DNA of 64,000 nt from Nostoc mirabile CHAB5784 (GTDB taxonomy: Bacteria; Cyanobacteriota; Cyanobacteriia; Cyanobacteriales; Nostocaceae), in assembly GCF_020829645.1 (NCBI RefSeq), contig NZ_JAIVFS010000025.1:39618-103617 (forward strand), in the 5' to 3' direction. The notes beneath the pieces were generated by a model. The model was not told the DNA's origin. It saw nothing but the letters and a program-made list of their open reading frames with translations, and searched no databases. Below are positions 34,982 through 43,135 of this stretch, piece by piece. Within the stretch, counting starts at the first letter, position 1. Every line of letters starts with the position of its first letter. The translations under genes and the position numbers were made by a program.

Positions 34982-36001
34982 ATGGCAGTTAATTTACAAC
35001 AAGCTATGGATATTGGGAAGTATCTTGTTACCCAGCGTTTGAAAGGACGTAAACGCTTCCCCTTAGTATTGATGTTGGAACCTCTTTTTCGGTGTAATCT
35101 AGCCTGTACTGGTTGTGGTAAGATACAACATCCAAAGGAAATTTTAAAGCAAAATCTCACCCCAGAACAGTGCTTTGCCGCAGTGGAAGAGTGTGGCGCA
35201 CCGGTTGTCTCAATTCCTGGGGGAGAACCTCTTCTACATCCCCAGATTGATGAAATTGTTCAGGGATTAATTGAGCGCAAGAAGTATATTTACTTGTGTA
35301 CCAATGGCTTGTTATTAGAAAAGAGCCTGGATAAGTTTCAACCTTCCCCTTACCTAACTTTCAGCGTCCATTTAGATGGGATGCGGGAGTTGCACGATCA
35401 GTGCGTTGATCGCAAAGGTGTTTTTGATATTGCTGTCAAAGCCATTCGTGCCGCTAAAGCTAAAGGCTTTCGTGTCACCACTAACACCACTATCTTTGAG
35501 GGTACCCAAGCCAAAGATATGCAAGAGTTCTTCGACTTTCTAGAAACACTAAATACTGACGGGATGATGATTTCTCCCGGTTACAGTTACGAGTGGGCAC
35601 CAGATCAAGATCATTTTCTCCATCGAGAACAAACACGCGCCCTCTTCCGGCAAATTCTGGCTCCCTACAAAGCTGCTGAAAAAAACTGGAACTTCAATCA
35701 CAATCCGCTTTTCTTAGATTTTCTCACCGGTGAGAAGGACTATGAATGCACCCCTTGGGGTAGCCCTAGTTATAGCGTTCTCGGCTGGCAAAAACCTTGC
35801 TATCTTCTAAACGAAGGTTATTACTCTACCTTCAAGGAATTACTAGCACAAACTGACTGGAGTCAATACGGCCAGAAGAGTGGTAATCCCAAGTGTGCCG
35901 ATTGCATGGTTCACTGCGGCTACGAACCCACCGCCGCAATGGATGCAATGCAACCGCAAAATATGGCGCGTGCCCTTGGCAGTGTGTTTGGCAGGGGCTA
36001 G
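34982..36001 (+). CDS. hpnH: Radical SAM adenosylhopane synthase HpnH
   Basis: The 339-residue enzyme attaches the 5'-deoxyadenosyl group of SAM to diploptene, the first step in making extended hopanoids. The iron-sulfur motif is CNLACTGC at residues 39-46 (CxxxCxxC), followed by SIPGGEPLLHP, and a C-terminal cysteine set KCADCMVHCGYEP. Length is right for the family. The genes hpnA, RND and hpnH run on the plus strand; hpnG and the di-iron gene are divergent, so both transcripts probably share the 150-bp region around 31038-31187. The squalene-hopene cyclase gene is not in the window. A duplicated fragment of its 3' end lies at 37057-37135. Confidence 0.93.
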   Translation: MAVNLQQAMDIGKYLVTQRLKGRKRFPLVLMLEPLFRCNLACTGCGKIQHPKEILKQNLTPEQCFAAVEECGAPVVSIPGGEPLLHPQIDEIVQGLIERKKYIYLCTNGLLLEKSLDKFQPSPYLTFSVHLDGMRELHDQCVDRKGVFDIAVKAIRAAKAKGFRVTTNTTIFEGTQAKDMQEFFDFLETLNTDGMMISPGYSYEWAPDQDHFLHREQTRALFRQILAPYKAAEKNWNFNHNPLFLDFLTGEKDYECTPWGSPSYSVLGWQKPCYLLNEGYYSTFKELLAQTDWSQYGQKSGNPKCADCMVHCGYEPTAAMDAMQPQNMARALGSVFGRG

Positions 36002-36649
36002 TACTCGACCAACCCAAATAATGATGGGTGAATGCAGGTAGGGGGATCAGGGGAAGCAGGGGAAGAAAAGAGGCGTTGCATATTTGCGGGATGATTTTGC
36101 TAGTTTTGTGGGATGGGCATCTTGCCCGTCCCTTGTATTTCAGGGCGGGCGAGACGCCCACCCTACAAGAATCATCCCTTGATTCAGCAACGCCAGAAAA
36201 GAACTTGATTTTCTTACCATAAACCCCGCAAAGTTTCTTTGGTGAGTAAACCAAGTTTTAGAATCTTTTTCTCTGTGTTCTCTGTGCCTCTGCGGTTCGT
36301 TATTTAATCCAAGCAGTATTAGTTTGACATAGTACTGTAAGTAGTAGATGCTACACAAAACAAGAGTGCGATGCCTGCGGCAGGCTACCCCTACGCACCC
36401 TTAAGCATTATGTTTTGGTGCGTAGCGAAAAGGATGTAGGCACAATTCATGAATTGTGCTTATCAAGCATTTTGGGCAACGCATACATAATTAATTTTTG
36501 GAGATGTCTACTGATAAATCCAGATTCTTGTATATCCTGTTACTTGCGCCACCTCCTGCGGTGTTTTTCCCGTCGCTAATAACCAAATTATTTGGTAATG
36601 GCTGCGTTCGTTGTGTTGCTTCTGTTGCCTGACGATAACGAACTAATGT

Positions 36650-36831
36650 CAATACGCTTGGGTTAAGGATAATCGTAGGTTGGGTGGAACTTAAGTGTTA
36701 CCCAACAAACCCGCGAAAATGTTGGGTTTTGTTCCTCCAACGCCACTTGCTTCAAGTCGGGAAACCCGCCCAACGCAGTGGCTCCCCAACCTACGCAGTT
36801 TATGGTTTTTGCCGCTAACTGAACTGTATTG
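36650..36831. mobile_element. MITE of the CAATACGCTTGGGTTAAG family with 10-bp target duplication
   Basis: The element begins CAATACGCTTGGGTTAAG and ends GTATTG, with the inner GTTGGGT / ACCCAAC motif. It is flanked by perfect direct repeats GAACTAATGT at 36640-36649 and 36832-36841, a target-site duplication. Confidence 0.85.
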
Positions 36832-37056
36832 GAACTAATGTGGTTTGCGTAGGCGTAGCCCGCCGTAGGCATCGCAATCCGTTTGGGCATAAGACGTAGA
36901 TAGATGCACTGCAACTCTTCCAGCTTTATTATAAGTATTTATCCGAACTTGATATTAGACATCTCCAGAAATTAGGTTTTCACCTAGGCAGAATAAGGGT
37001 TTGAGATTCTTTTTCGGAGATGTCTATTGCAAATCTAGAGCTTCGGCCGGGCTAGT

Positions 37057-37135
37057 AGTAATCCTAAGTCTGCCGATTGCATAGTTAACTGCAATGGATG
37101 CAATGCAGTCGCAAAATATGGCGCGTGCCCTTGCC
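37057..37135 (+). pseudogene. Duplicated 3' fragment of hpnH
   Basis: About 79 bp match the end of hpnH (35882-35979) closely, for example TGCCGATTGCAT and CGCAAAATATGGCGCGTGCC, but 20 bp around the CGYEPTAA codons are deleted and there are several point changes. It is 1.1 kb downstream of the parent in the same orientation and cannot be expressed as a useful protein. Confidence 0.75.
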
Positions 37136-37416
37136 AGGAGTTAGTAAGTAGCCAATAATACACAACTTAAATGTGCGATGCCTGCGACGGGCTACACCTA
37201 CACACCCTTAAAGGGATTTCCCACAGATAAATTATCCCATATTTGGGGTGGGAGAAAAGTCAATAGGTAAAAGAAATAAAATTGTAAACTTATGTAAAGC
37301 AAATTCACAAACATAACAATAATTTGTAATAAATAATGACGCGGCAGCATTGTATAAAGATATCTTGGAAGGAAAAAACAACATCTTAATCAGGTTTTCC
37401 AGTCGTTCACAGAAGT

Positions 37417-37443
37417 TTGAAGTTTTTTAACAAAAGTTATAAT
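37417..37443 (+). promoter_or_regulatory. Candidate promoter of the cpc operon
   Basis: TTGAAG (37417-37422) and a perfect TATAAT (37438-37443) are 15 bp apart, a little shorter than ideal. They lie about 150 bp upstream of cpcB, leaving a long leader as is common for phycobiliprotein operons. AGGAG just before the cpcB ATG is the ribosome binding site. Confidence 0.4.
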
Positions 37444-37593
37444 CTGAAAGCCTGGAGATCGTAAACTTATTCCGTGGATGTCTGTTTTGAACCTTTCGTA
37501 ACTCGTCAGGCAGTACTGACATCAAAAAAAACTGAAACCATTCAGTTTTGAGTCCAATTATTCTTAACCAAGCAAACTAGGAGATTTAAGGCA

Positions 37594-38115
37594 ATGGTTT
37601 TAGATGCATTTGCAAAAGTAGTTTCCCAAGCTGATACACGTGGAGAATATCTCTCCGATGCACAATTGGATGCTTTGAGCGAACTAGTCAAAGATGGTAA
37701 CAAGCGTACAGATGCCGTTAACCGTATTACCAGCAATGCATCTGCTCTTGTTGCTGCTGCGGCTCGTGATTTGTGGGCAGAACAACCCCAATTGATCACT
37801 CCTGGTGGTAATGCTTACACCAGCCGTCGTGCAGCTGCTTGTATCAGAGATTTGGACATCATTCTTCGCTATATCACCTATGCTATCTTTGCTGGCGATT
37901 CCAGCGTACTAGATGACCGTGCCCTCAATGGTTTGCGGGAAACCTATTTAGCATTGGGAACTCCAGGAGCGTCAGTTGCTGTTGGTATTCAGAAGCTGAA
38001 ACAAGCTTCGCTGGCCATTGTCAACGATCCAAATAACATCACCAGAGGAGATTGCAGCGCTCTGTCATCTGAAATAGCTAGCTATTTTGATCGTGCTGCT
38101 GCTGCTGTGGCTTAA
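37594..38115 (+). CDS. cpcB: Phycocyanin beta subunit, sulfur-depleted (cpc3-type)
   Basis: The 173-residue globin-like subunit carries two phycocyanobilins, bound to Cys83 (conventional Cys82, in RRAAACIRD) and Cys154 (conventional Cys153, in RGDCSAL). The methylated Asn72 position is kept (GGNAY). The usual third cysteine (DDRCLNG, conventional Cys109) is Ala here, and the only methionine is the initiator, whereas ordinary CpcB proteins have several internal methionines. This is the pattern of the cpc3 phycocyanin of Calothrix PCC 7601, made under sulfur limitation. AGGAG precedes the start. First gene of cpcBACCDEF. Confidence 0.95.
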   Translation: MVLDAFAKVVSQADTRGEYLSDAQLDALSELVKDGNKRTDAVNRITSNASALVAAAARDLWAEQPQLITPGGNAYTSRRAAACIRDLDIILRYITYAIFAGDSSVLDDRALNGLRETYLALGTPGASVAVGIQKLKQASLAIVNDPNNITRGDCSALSSEIASYFDRAAAAVA

Positions 38116-38202
38116 GCCAAGCATTGCTGATGTTGACTAAATTATTGTCCTTAGGACAAAACAAAAATTCAACCATAAAATTTGTGAAAGGGAAATACCA
38201 AA

Positions 38203-38694
38203 ATGTCAAAAACACCTCTAACGGAAGCAATTGCATCGGCTGATTCTCAAGGTCGCTACCTCAGCAGCACCGAAATTCAAGTTGCTTTTGGTCGCTTCCG
38301 CCAAGCACCAGCTAGCCTACAAGCAGCAAAAGCATTGAGTGCTAATGCTCAACGCTTGACCGAAGGTGCTGCTCAAGCAGTGTATAGCAAGTTCCCTTAC
38401 ACCACTCAACAACAAGGCCCCAACTTCGCGTCTGATGCACGCGGCAAAAACAAGTGTGTACGTGATGTCGGCTACTACTTGCGGATTATCACATACGCTT
38501 TAGTTGTTGGTGGCACAGGCCCCTTGGACGATTTCTTGATTTCTGGCTTGGCTGAAATCAACCGGACTTTTGATCTGTCTCCTAGCTGGTACATTGAAGC
38601 TCTCAAGTACATCAAAGCTAACCACGGTCTAAGCGGTGATCCAGCTGTTGAAGCCAATTCTTACATCGACTATGTAATCAATACTCTAAGCTAG
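38203..38694 (+). CDS. cpcA: Phycocyanin alpha subunit, sulfur-depleted (cpc3-type)
   Basis: The 163-residue partner of CpcB carries one phycocyanobilin at Cys85 (conventional Cys84, in KNKCVRDVGYYLR). This is its only cysteine, and the initiator is its only methionine. Landmarks such as KFPYTT, GPNFASDARGK and LSPSWYIEALKYIKANHGLSGD make it a phycocyanin, not a phycoerythrocyanin, alpha chain. It follows cpcB by 87 bp and is followed by a strong stem-loop that probably sets the ratio of subunits to linkers. Confidence 0.95.
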   Translation: MSKTPLTEAIASADSQGRYLSSTEIQVAFGRFRQAPASLQAAKALSANAQRLTEGAAQAVYSKFPYTTQQQGPNFASDARGKNKCVRDVGYYLRIITYALVVGGTGPLDDFLISGLAEINRTFDLSPSWYIEALKYIKANHGLSGDPAVEANSYIDYVINTLS

Positions 38695-38706
38695 AGTGTT
38701 TCTTTA

Positions 38707-38768
38707 GCCCGGAGAGAAAATCAGCTCTTATGACAAGTGAGTTCTATGAGTTGTTTACCTCTCCGGGC
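38707..38768 (+). terminator. Stem-loop after cpcA
   Basis: GCCCGGAGAG (38707-38716) and CTCTCCGGGC (38759-38768) form a perfect 10-bp G/C-rich stem with a 42-nt loop, followed by ACTTTTAT. In phycocyanin operons a hairpin here acts as partial terminator or mRNA stabiliser so that subunits greatly outnumber linkers. Confidence 0.75.
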
Positions 38769-38856
38769 ACTTTTATATTCAAAAGACTGTTAAAAGACTA
38801 GAAAAAATTTTTCTAAAAAGTTTTCAGTTTTGCAGTTAAAACTGAGGAGGTTAAAG

Positions 38857-39669
38857 ATGGCAGCTTTGGGACAAGCAGCAAGATTAGGGATTGGAGAATT
38901 TGAAAACTTACCACTAGTAGAACTACGTCCCGATAGAACAGAAGCGGATGTAGCAGTGGTTATTCGGGCAGCTTACCGTCAGGTATTGGGTAATGCATAT
39001 CTCCTGGAAGGAGAACGTCTAGAGAGTGCAGAATCACTGTTGCAGCAAGGTGGAATCTCAGTTCGGGGATTTGTGCAAGCCATTGCTCAATCGGAATTCT
39101 ATCGGGATAAGTTTTTCTACTCCAACTCCCAAACTCGGTTTATCGAGTTGAATTATAAGCATCTATTGGGGCGTGCCCCGGAAGATGAGTCAGAAATTTC
39201 GTACCATGTTGAGCTTTACAACTCACAAGGTTATGAAGCTGAGATTAATTCCTACATTGACTCATTAGAATATCAAGAGAGTTTTGGCGAAAATATTGTG
39301 CCCTACTATCGAGGCTTTAAAAGCCAAGTAGGACTGAAAAACGTTGGCTATAGCCGATTGTTTCAATTGTATCGGGGTTATGCTAATAGCGATCGCGCTC
39401 AAAGACAAAAACAAGGGCGGCTAACCTGGGAAGTAGCTAAGAATCTAGCTTCACCCATTTACCCAGTCTCCTCAGGAGCCTTAACAGGTCTCTCTACAGG
39501 TGGTCGCGGGGAAACATACCGCATCAGAGTGTTACAAGCAGCTTCCCCGAACTCAACTGTAGTACGGCGGGGTACTGCGGAATTGATCGTACCCTACGAG
39601 CAACTTTCTAGTAAATTGCAGCAGTTGAATCGCAAGGGCAGTAGGGTTATTAGCATTACAGCCGTATAA
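38857..39669 (+). CDS. cpcC: Phycobilisome rod linker (first CpcC), sulfur-free
   Basis: The 270-residue linker has an N-terminal PBS-linker domain (about 15-180, with VIRAAYRQVLGNAYL and RFIELNYKHLLGRAPED) and a C-terminal CpcD-like domain (about 215-268, ending RKGSRVISITAV). It sits inside the phycocyanin hexamer and links rod discs. The ATG at 38857 follows GAGGAGG, fixing the start; the 27 bases upstream in frame are leader. There is no cysteine and no internal methionine. It corresponds to one of the two linkers (cpcH3/I3) of the Calothrix cpc3 operon. Confidence 0.93.
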   Translation: MAALGQAARLGIGEFENLPLVELRPDRTEADVAVVIRAAYRQVLGNAYLLEGERLESAESLLQQGGISVRGFVQAIAQSEFYRDKFFYSNSQTRFIELNYKHLLGRAPEDESEISYHVELYNSQGYEAEINSYIDSLEYQESFGENIVPYYRGFKSQVGLKNVGYSRLFQLYRGYANSDRAQRQKQGRLTWEVAKNLASPIYPVSSGALTGLSTGGRGETYRIRVLQAASPNSTVVRRGTAELIVPYEQLSSKLQQLNRKGSRVISITAV

Positions 39670-39828
39670 ATACGGAATCGGGAATTAAGGAGGAGTTAGA
39701 AGTTGTTAGTTAGGAGTGAGGAGTGAGAAGTAAGGAGTTTTGAATTCCTAACTCTACCCCTCCTCTTAACTCCTAACTCCTAACTCCTAACTTTTCCCAA
39801 CTACTAAGTTACAAAGGGAAAATTACCA

Positions 39829-40698
39829 ATGGCTATTACAACAGCAGCTTCCCGTTTGGGAACAGAACCTTTTAGTGATCAGTCTCCTGTGGAATTGCGT
39901 CCAAATGCCACCAAAGAAGACATTGAGAGAGTAATTGCTGCCGTCTATCGTCAAGTTTTGGGCAACAACTACATCTTGACATCTGACCGCCTCATAAGTG
40001 CTGAATCTATCCTGCGCGATGGGAAAAGTACAGTGCAAGAGTTTGTGCGTCAACTAGCTAAATCAGAGCTATACAAATCCAAGTTTTTCTACGACAATTT
40101 CCAAACTCGCGTCATCGAACTGAACTATAAACATTTGTTGGGTCGTGCCCCCTATGATGAGTCTGATGTGGTCTATCACTTGGACTTGTACCAAAACAAG
40201 GGATATGAAGCCGACATTGATTCTTATATTGATTCGCCAGAGTATCAATCTAACTTTGGTGAAAATATTGTGCCTTACTATCGTGGCTTTAAAACCGAAA
40301 CAGGACAGAAAACTGTGGGATTTAGCCGGATATTCCAACTTTATCGCGGCTATGCCAGTAGCGATACCTCCCAACTCAAAGGCAAGTCATCCCGCCTTGC
40401 TAGCGAACTAGGTCGTAATAGTGCATCCGTCGTTGTTCCTCCCTCTGGTGGTCCCTCAGGTTTTTCCTACGTTGCTCCTGAAAAAGGCGTTACCCCCAAC
40501 AGTACTTTCGGTGGTGCAGGAACTTTTGGTCAAGAAGGCAGACTCTACCGCATTGAAGTGGCAGGCGTTTTTGGGGCTGGGTATCCTAGCACACGCCGCG
40601 TCAATCAAGCGGTAATTATACCTTATGAAGGACTATCTGCTTACTTCCAGAGAGTGGTAAAACAAGGTGGCAAAATAGCCAGTGTGAAACCACTTTAG
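39829..40698 (+). CDS. cpcC: Phycobilisome rod linker (second CpcC), sulfur-free
   Basis: The 289-residue paralogue of the preceding linker has the PBS-linker domain (about 15-185: VIAAVYRQVLGNNYI, RVIELNYKHLLGRAPYD) and a C-terminal CpcD-like domain (about 235-289). It too has no cysteine and no internal methionine. The spacer between the two linkers (39670-39828) contains heptamer repeats (CTAACTC type at about 39767-39793 with a complementary GGAGTGA block at 39710-39730) that could fold into a hairpin and tune linker expression. The two linkers presumably occupy successive positions along the rod. Confidence 0.93.
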   Translation: MAITTAASRLGTEPFSDQSPVELRPNATKEDIERVIAAVYRQVLGNNYILTSDRLISAESILRDGKSTVQEFVRQLAKSELYKSKFFYDNFQTRVIELNYKHLLGRAPYDESDVVYHLDLYQNKGYEADIDSYIDSPEYQSNFGENIVPYYRGFKTETGQKTVGFSRIFQLYRGYASSDTSQLKGKSSRLASELGRNSASVVVPPSGGPSGFSYVAPEKGVTPNSTFGGAGTFGQEGRLYRIEVAGVFGAGYPSTRRVNQAVIIPYEGLSAYFQRVVKQGGKIASVKPL

Positions 40699-40821
40699 TG
40701 TCAATAATCATAAGGACAAATAGAGAAGTCTGAGCGGAGGCTTCCTTTGCTCAGAACTTATCCTAAGAGAGACGCTGCACCAACTGAGACTAATGACAAT
40801 TTAGAATTGGGAATTAATTTT

Positions 40822-41076
40822 ATGGTTGGACAAATTAGTAGTAGAACAAGTAGTCGCTACTTTCGGTATGAAGTAGTAGGTCTGCGCCAAAGCGAAGAAA
40901 CCGACAAAACCAATTATCCCATTCGTTCTAGTGCCTCTGTGTTTTTCACAGTGCCTGAGAACCGGATGAATCAAGAAATGCAGCGGATTACTCGCTTGGG
41001 TGGCAAAATAGTCAGCATTCAGCCATTGAACGCTGAAGCTCAAACAAATAGCGAACAAAGCGATTCTACTTCTTGA
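40822..41076 (+). CDS. cpcD: Small rod-capping linker CpcD
   Basis: The 84-residue protein ends the rod. The CpcD domain (about 10-70) includes SRYFRYEVVGLRQ and RITRLGGKIVSIQPL, like the C-terminal domains of both CpcC linkers. The ATG at 40822 was chosen because it gives the normal N-terminus; the longer frame from 40747 lacks a start signal. It has two internal methionines, so the sulfur stripping is incomplete in this minor component. cpcE begins three bases after its stop. Confidence 0.9.
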   Translation: MVGQISSRTSSRYFRYEVVGLRQSEETDKTNYPIRSSASVFFTVPENRMNQEMQRITRLGGKIVSIQPLNAEAQTNSEQSDSTS

Positions 41077-41078
41077 TA

Positions 41079-41924
41079 ATGAATTTCAGTCCGCAGAAAA
41101 TTGAAGATTTATCACCGACAGGTGACAATGCCGACGGTGAATCTTTAACAGTAGAGCAAGCTCTAGCTAATCTTGAAAGTGCAGATTTAGGTCTGCGATT
41201 CTATGCTGCCTGGTGGTTGGGCAGGTTTCGCATAAATGAACCAGCTGCGGTTACAGCACTGATCAAAGCGTTAGAGGATGAAGCCGACAGGACACCAGAA
41301 GGCGGATATCCTCTGCGACGAAACGCAGCTAGGGCTTTAGGGAAACTAGGCGATCGCCAGGCAGTATCATCTTTAATTGGGTGTTTAGACTGCTCAGATT
41401 TTTATGTACGGGAAGCGGCGGCACAATCCTTAGAGATGCTGGGCGATCCGGTTTGTATTCCGGCGCTAATCAAGTTATTAGCAGTAGGTTTGCCCTTAGA
41501 GCAGCTCATATCAAAGCAGCCTGATTTATCTCAACCCTACGAGGCTCTTTTAGAAGCCTTGGGAACTTTGAAGGCGACTGAGTTCACTCCTTTGGTAAAG
41601 CCATTCTTAGAGCATCCAATGGAATTGGTGCAATATGCTGCTGCACGAGCCATGTATCAATTAACCCAAGAACCAGTTTATGGAGAACGGCTGGTACAAG
41701 CTCTGGCGGGAGAGAAATTGCAATTGCGTCGAGCAGTGTTGGCAGATTTGGGAGCGATTGGGTATCTACCCGCAGCAGATGCGATCGCACAGACTCTTGC
41801 TGAAAATAGCCTAAAGCTAATTTCTCTTAAAGGATTATTAGAACATCAAGTTAATCACATAACACCAAGCACTTTCTCAGAAGGTGCGATTAAAGTGATG
41901 AATTTGATGGACTCGCTGTTGTAG
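41079..41924 (+). CDS. cpcE: Phycocyanin alpha bilin lyase subunit CpcE
   Basis: The 281-residue protein is built of HEAT-like repeats (for example LRFYAAWWLGRFRINEPAAV, LRRNAARALGKLGDRQAV, VREAAAQSLEMLGD). With CpcF it attaches phycocyanobilin to the alpha subunit Cys84. The start is the ATG at 41079, three bases after the cpcD stop. Unlike the structural proteins of the operon it contains several Met and Cys, as expected for a catalytic amount enzyme. A very strong stem-loop separates it from cpcF. Confidence 0.92.
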   Translation: MNFSPQKIEDLSPTGDNADGESLTVEQALANLESADLGLRFYAAWWLGRFRINEPAAVTALIKALEDEADRTPEGGYPLRRNAARALGKLGDRQAVSSLIGCLDCSDFYVREAAAQSLEMLGDPVCIPALIKLLAVGLPLEQLISKQPDLSQPYEALLEALGTLKATEFTPLVKPFLEHPMELVQYAAARAMYQLTQEPVYGERLVQALAGEKLQLRRAVLADLGAIGYLPAADAIAQTLAENSLKLISLKGLLEHQVNHITPSTFSEGAIKVMNLMDSLL

Positions 41925-41980
41925 TCATAAATTCTAGATAATCAGTTGTGATTAATACGTTATAAAAAAATTTTTACCAC

Positions 41981-42028
41981 ACATAAACCCCCTAGCTATC
42001 TGTAAAATCAGGGCTAGGGGGTTTATGT
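41981..42028. terminator. Perfect 16-bp stem-loop between cpcE and cpcF
   Basis: ACATAAACCCCCTAGC (41981-41996) pairs perfectly with GCTAGGGGGTTTATGT (42013-42028) around a 16-nt loop. On the minus strand the stem is followed by a T-rich stretch reading toward cpcE, on the plus strand it is not clearly followed by a T-run. It may be a terminator or an RNA processing/stability site. Confidence 0.7.
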
Positions 42029-42094
42029 ATGATGTCAAATACGGATAGCTTAAGCTACAATTGGCTGACGACAAATTACTCAAGAAAAATTATT

Positions 42095-42823
42095 ATGAAT
42101 AACAGCGATCTTGCCCAAATATTGATCCGTGCTGTAGAAGAAGCAGATTCCTCGGATCGGTTATTAGACGCAGTTCAGGAGTTAGCAGCAGCTGGTATAG
42201 AAGAAGCTGTTCCTACACTAATTGCAGCATTGGGTTACAACAATCCAGGGGCGGCGGTGGCGGCGGTAGATGGGCTGATTGCGATCGGGGAAGCCGCAGT
42301 ATCGCCACTATTGCAACTAATTGATGACTACAACTACGGCGCTAGAGCCTGGGCTATTCGTGCCTTAGCGGGAATTGGCGATGTCCGGGCGCTGGATACC
42401 TTGTTAGAGGCAGCAAAAACCGATTTTTCCCTTAGTGTGCGGCGGGCAGCTGCCAGGGGATTAGGCACTTTGCGCTGGCATCAAGTACCGCCTGAGAAAC
42501 TAGAATCTATTCAGACTCAGGTACTAGAGGCGCTACTGCTAATTTCTCAAGATCCAGAATGGGTAGTGCGCTATGCAGCAGTGACGAGTTTAGAAACACT
42601 AGCCATTGCCATCGCAGCCACTTTACCCGAGCAAGCGTCGCGGATTACAAATCAACTTCAGCAAATGCTCGATACAGATGTTGATCTCGGAGTTCGTACC
42701 CGTGTCAAGTTTGCACAGGAAAAAATTCAGCCGCAACAACATCAAGAAGTCTTTGCACCTAAAAGAAAGCTACAAGACACGGAAGTGTCCGAAGTGCCTC
42801 ATCGTGGTGCTGGCAGACGTTAA
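42095..42823 (+). CDS. cpcF: Phycocyanin alpha bilin lyase subunit CpcF
   Basis: From the ATG at 42095 (MNNSDLAQ, the usual family start) the protein has 242 residues with HEAT-like repeats: AVPTLIAALGYNNPGAAVAAVDGL, YGARAWAIRALAGIGDVRAL and LSVRRAAARGLG are typical of CpcF. It works with CpcE. The tail after about residue 215 (PQQHQEVFAPKRKL onward) is polar and probably disordered. Longer frames back to 42029 run into the stem-loop and are unlikely. Last gene of the cpc cluster; 170 bp separate it from cpcE. Confidence 0.9.
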   Translation: MNNSDLAQILIRAVEEADSSDRLLDAVQELAAAGIEEAVPTLIAALGYNNPGAAVAAVDGLIAIGEAAVSPLLQLIDDYNYGARAWAIRALAGIGDVRALDTLLEAAKTDFSLSVRRAAARGLGTLRWHQVPPEKLESIQTQVLEALLLISQDPEWVVRYAAVTSLETLAIAIAATLPEQASRITNQLQQMLDTDVDLGVRTRVKFAQEKIQPQQHQEVFAPKRKLQDTEVSEVPHRGAGRR

Positions 42824-42981
42824 GTAATTCAAAATTTCTAGCCGATTCCAATTGCATGGAATACAAGTCTGTCGTAGGGGTGCATAGTTGGCTGTTCACC
42901 GTATCTGGAAAACCTCACTTCTATTTCTCTCTCCTCAAAGGAGAGAGACTTTGAATTTCCCCCTTCTTGCGTCGGGGAAGG

Positions 42982-43135
42982 CAGGGTGGTTTCATACGAA
43001 AAAAGAAAAATACATAAGTCTTGATTTCTCGTTTTGTGACATAGCTTTTTACCCCACTTCCATTCCTCTCCCCGAAGCGGAGAGAGGCTTTGAAACCCAG
43101 TTTTAGTTTTTCTGTGGTTGTATGAAACCACCCTG
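42982..43135. mobile_element. MITE with CAGGGTGGTTTCATA ends and 19-bp flanking direct repeat
   Basis: A 154-bp element with perfect 15-bp inverted ends CAGGGTGGTTTCATA / TATGAAACCACCCTG has inserted into an older repeat. The host sequence CTTCTTGCGTCGGGGAAGG occurs on both sides (42963-42981 and 43136-43154), consistent with an unusually long target duplication. The uninterrupted host repeat (CTCTCTCCT…GGAGAGAGACTTTGAATTT) is seen at 24520-24650. Confidence 0.8.

Larger units (their letters stand above)
36002..37593. other. 1.6-kb repeat-rich region upstream of the phycocyanin operon
   Basis: No intact gene is present. It contains three 29-bp dispersed repeats (36368-36396, 36847-36875, 37175-37203), a MITE with target duplication (36650-36831), an inverted pair AGACATCTCC / GGAGATGTCT (36957-37022), a duplicated piece of hpnH (37057-37135), a fragment of the ATATCA.GT end (36942-36955), and finally the AT-rich promoter of cpcB. 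Confidence 0.7.

Noticed and set aside
37594..38694. Phycoerythrocyanin (pecB/pecA) instead of phycocyanin
   Set aside because: The alpha subunit has the phycocyanin landmarks (GPNFASDARGK, YYLRIITYALV) and the lyase genes are of CpcE/CpcF length and sequence, not PecE/PecF.
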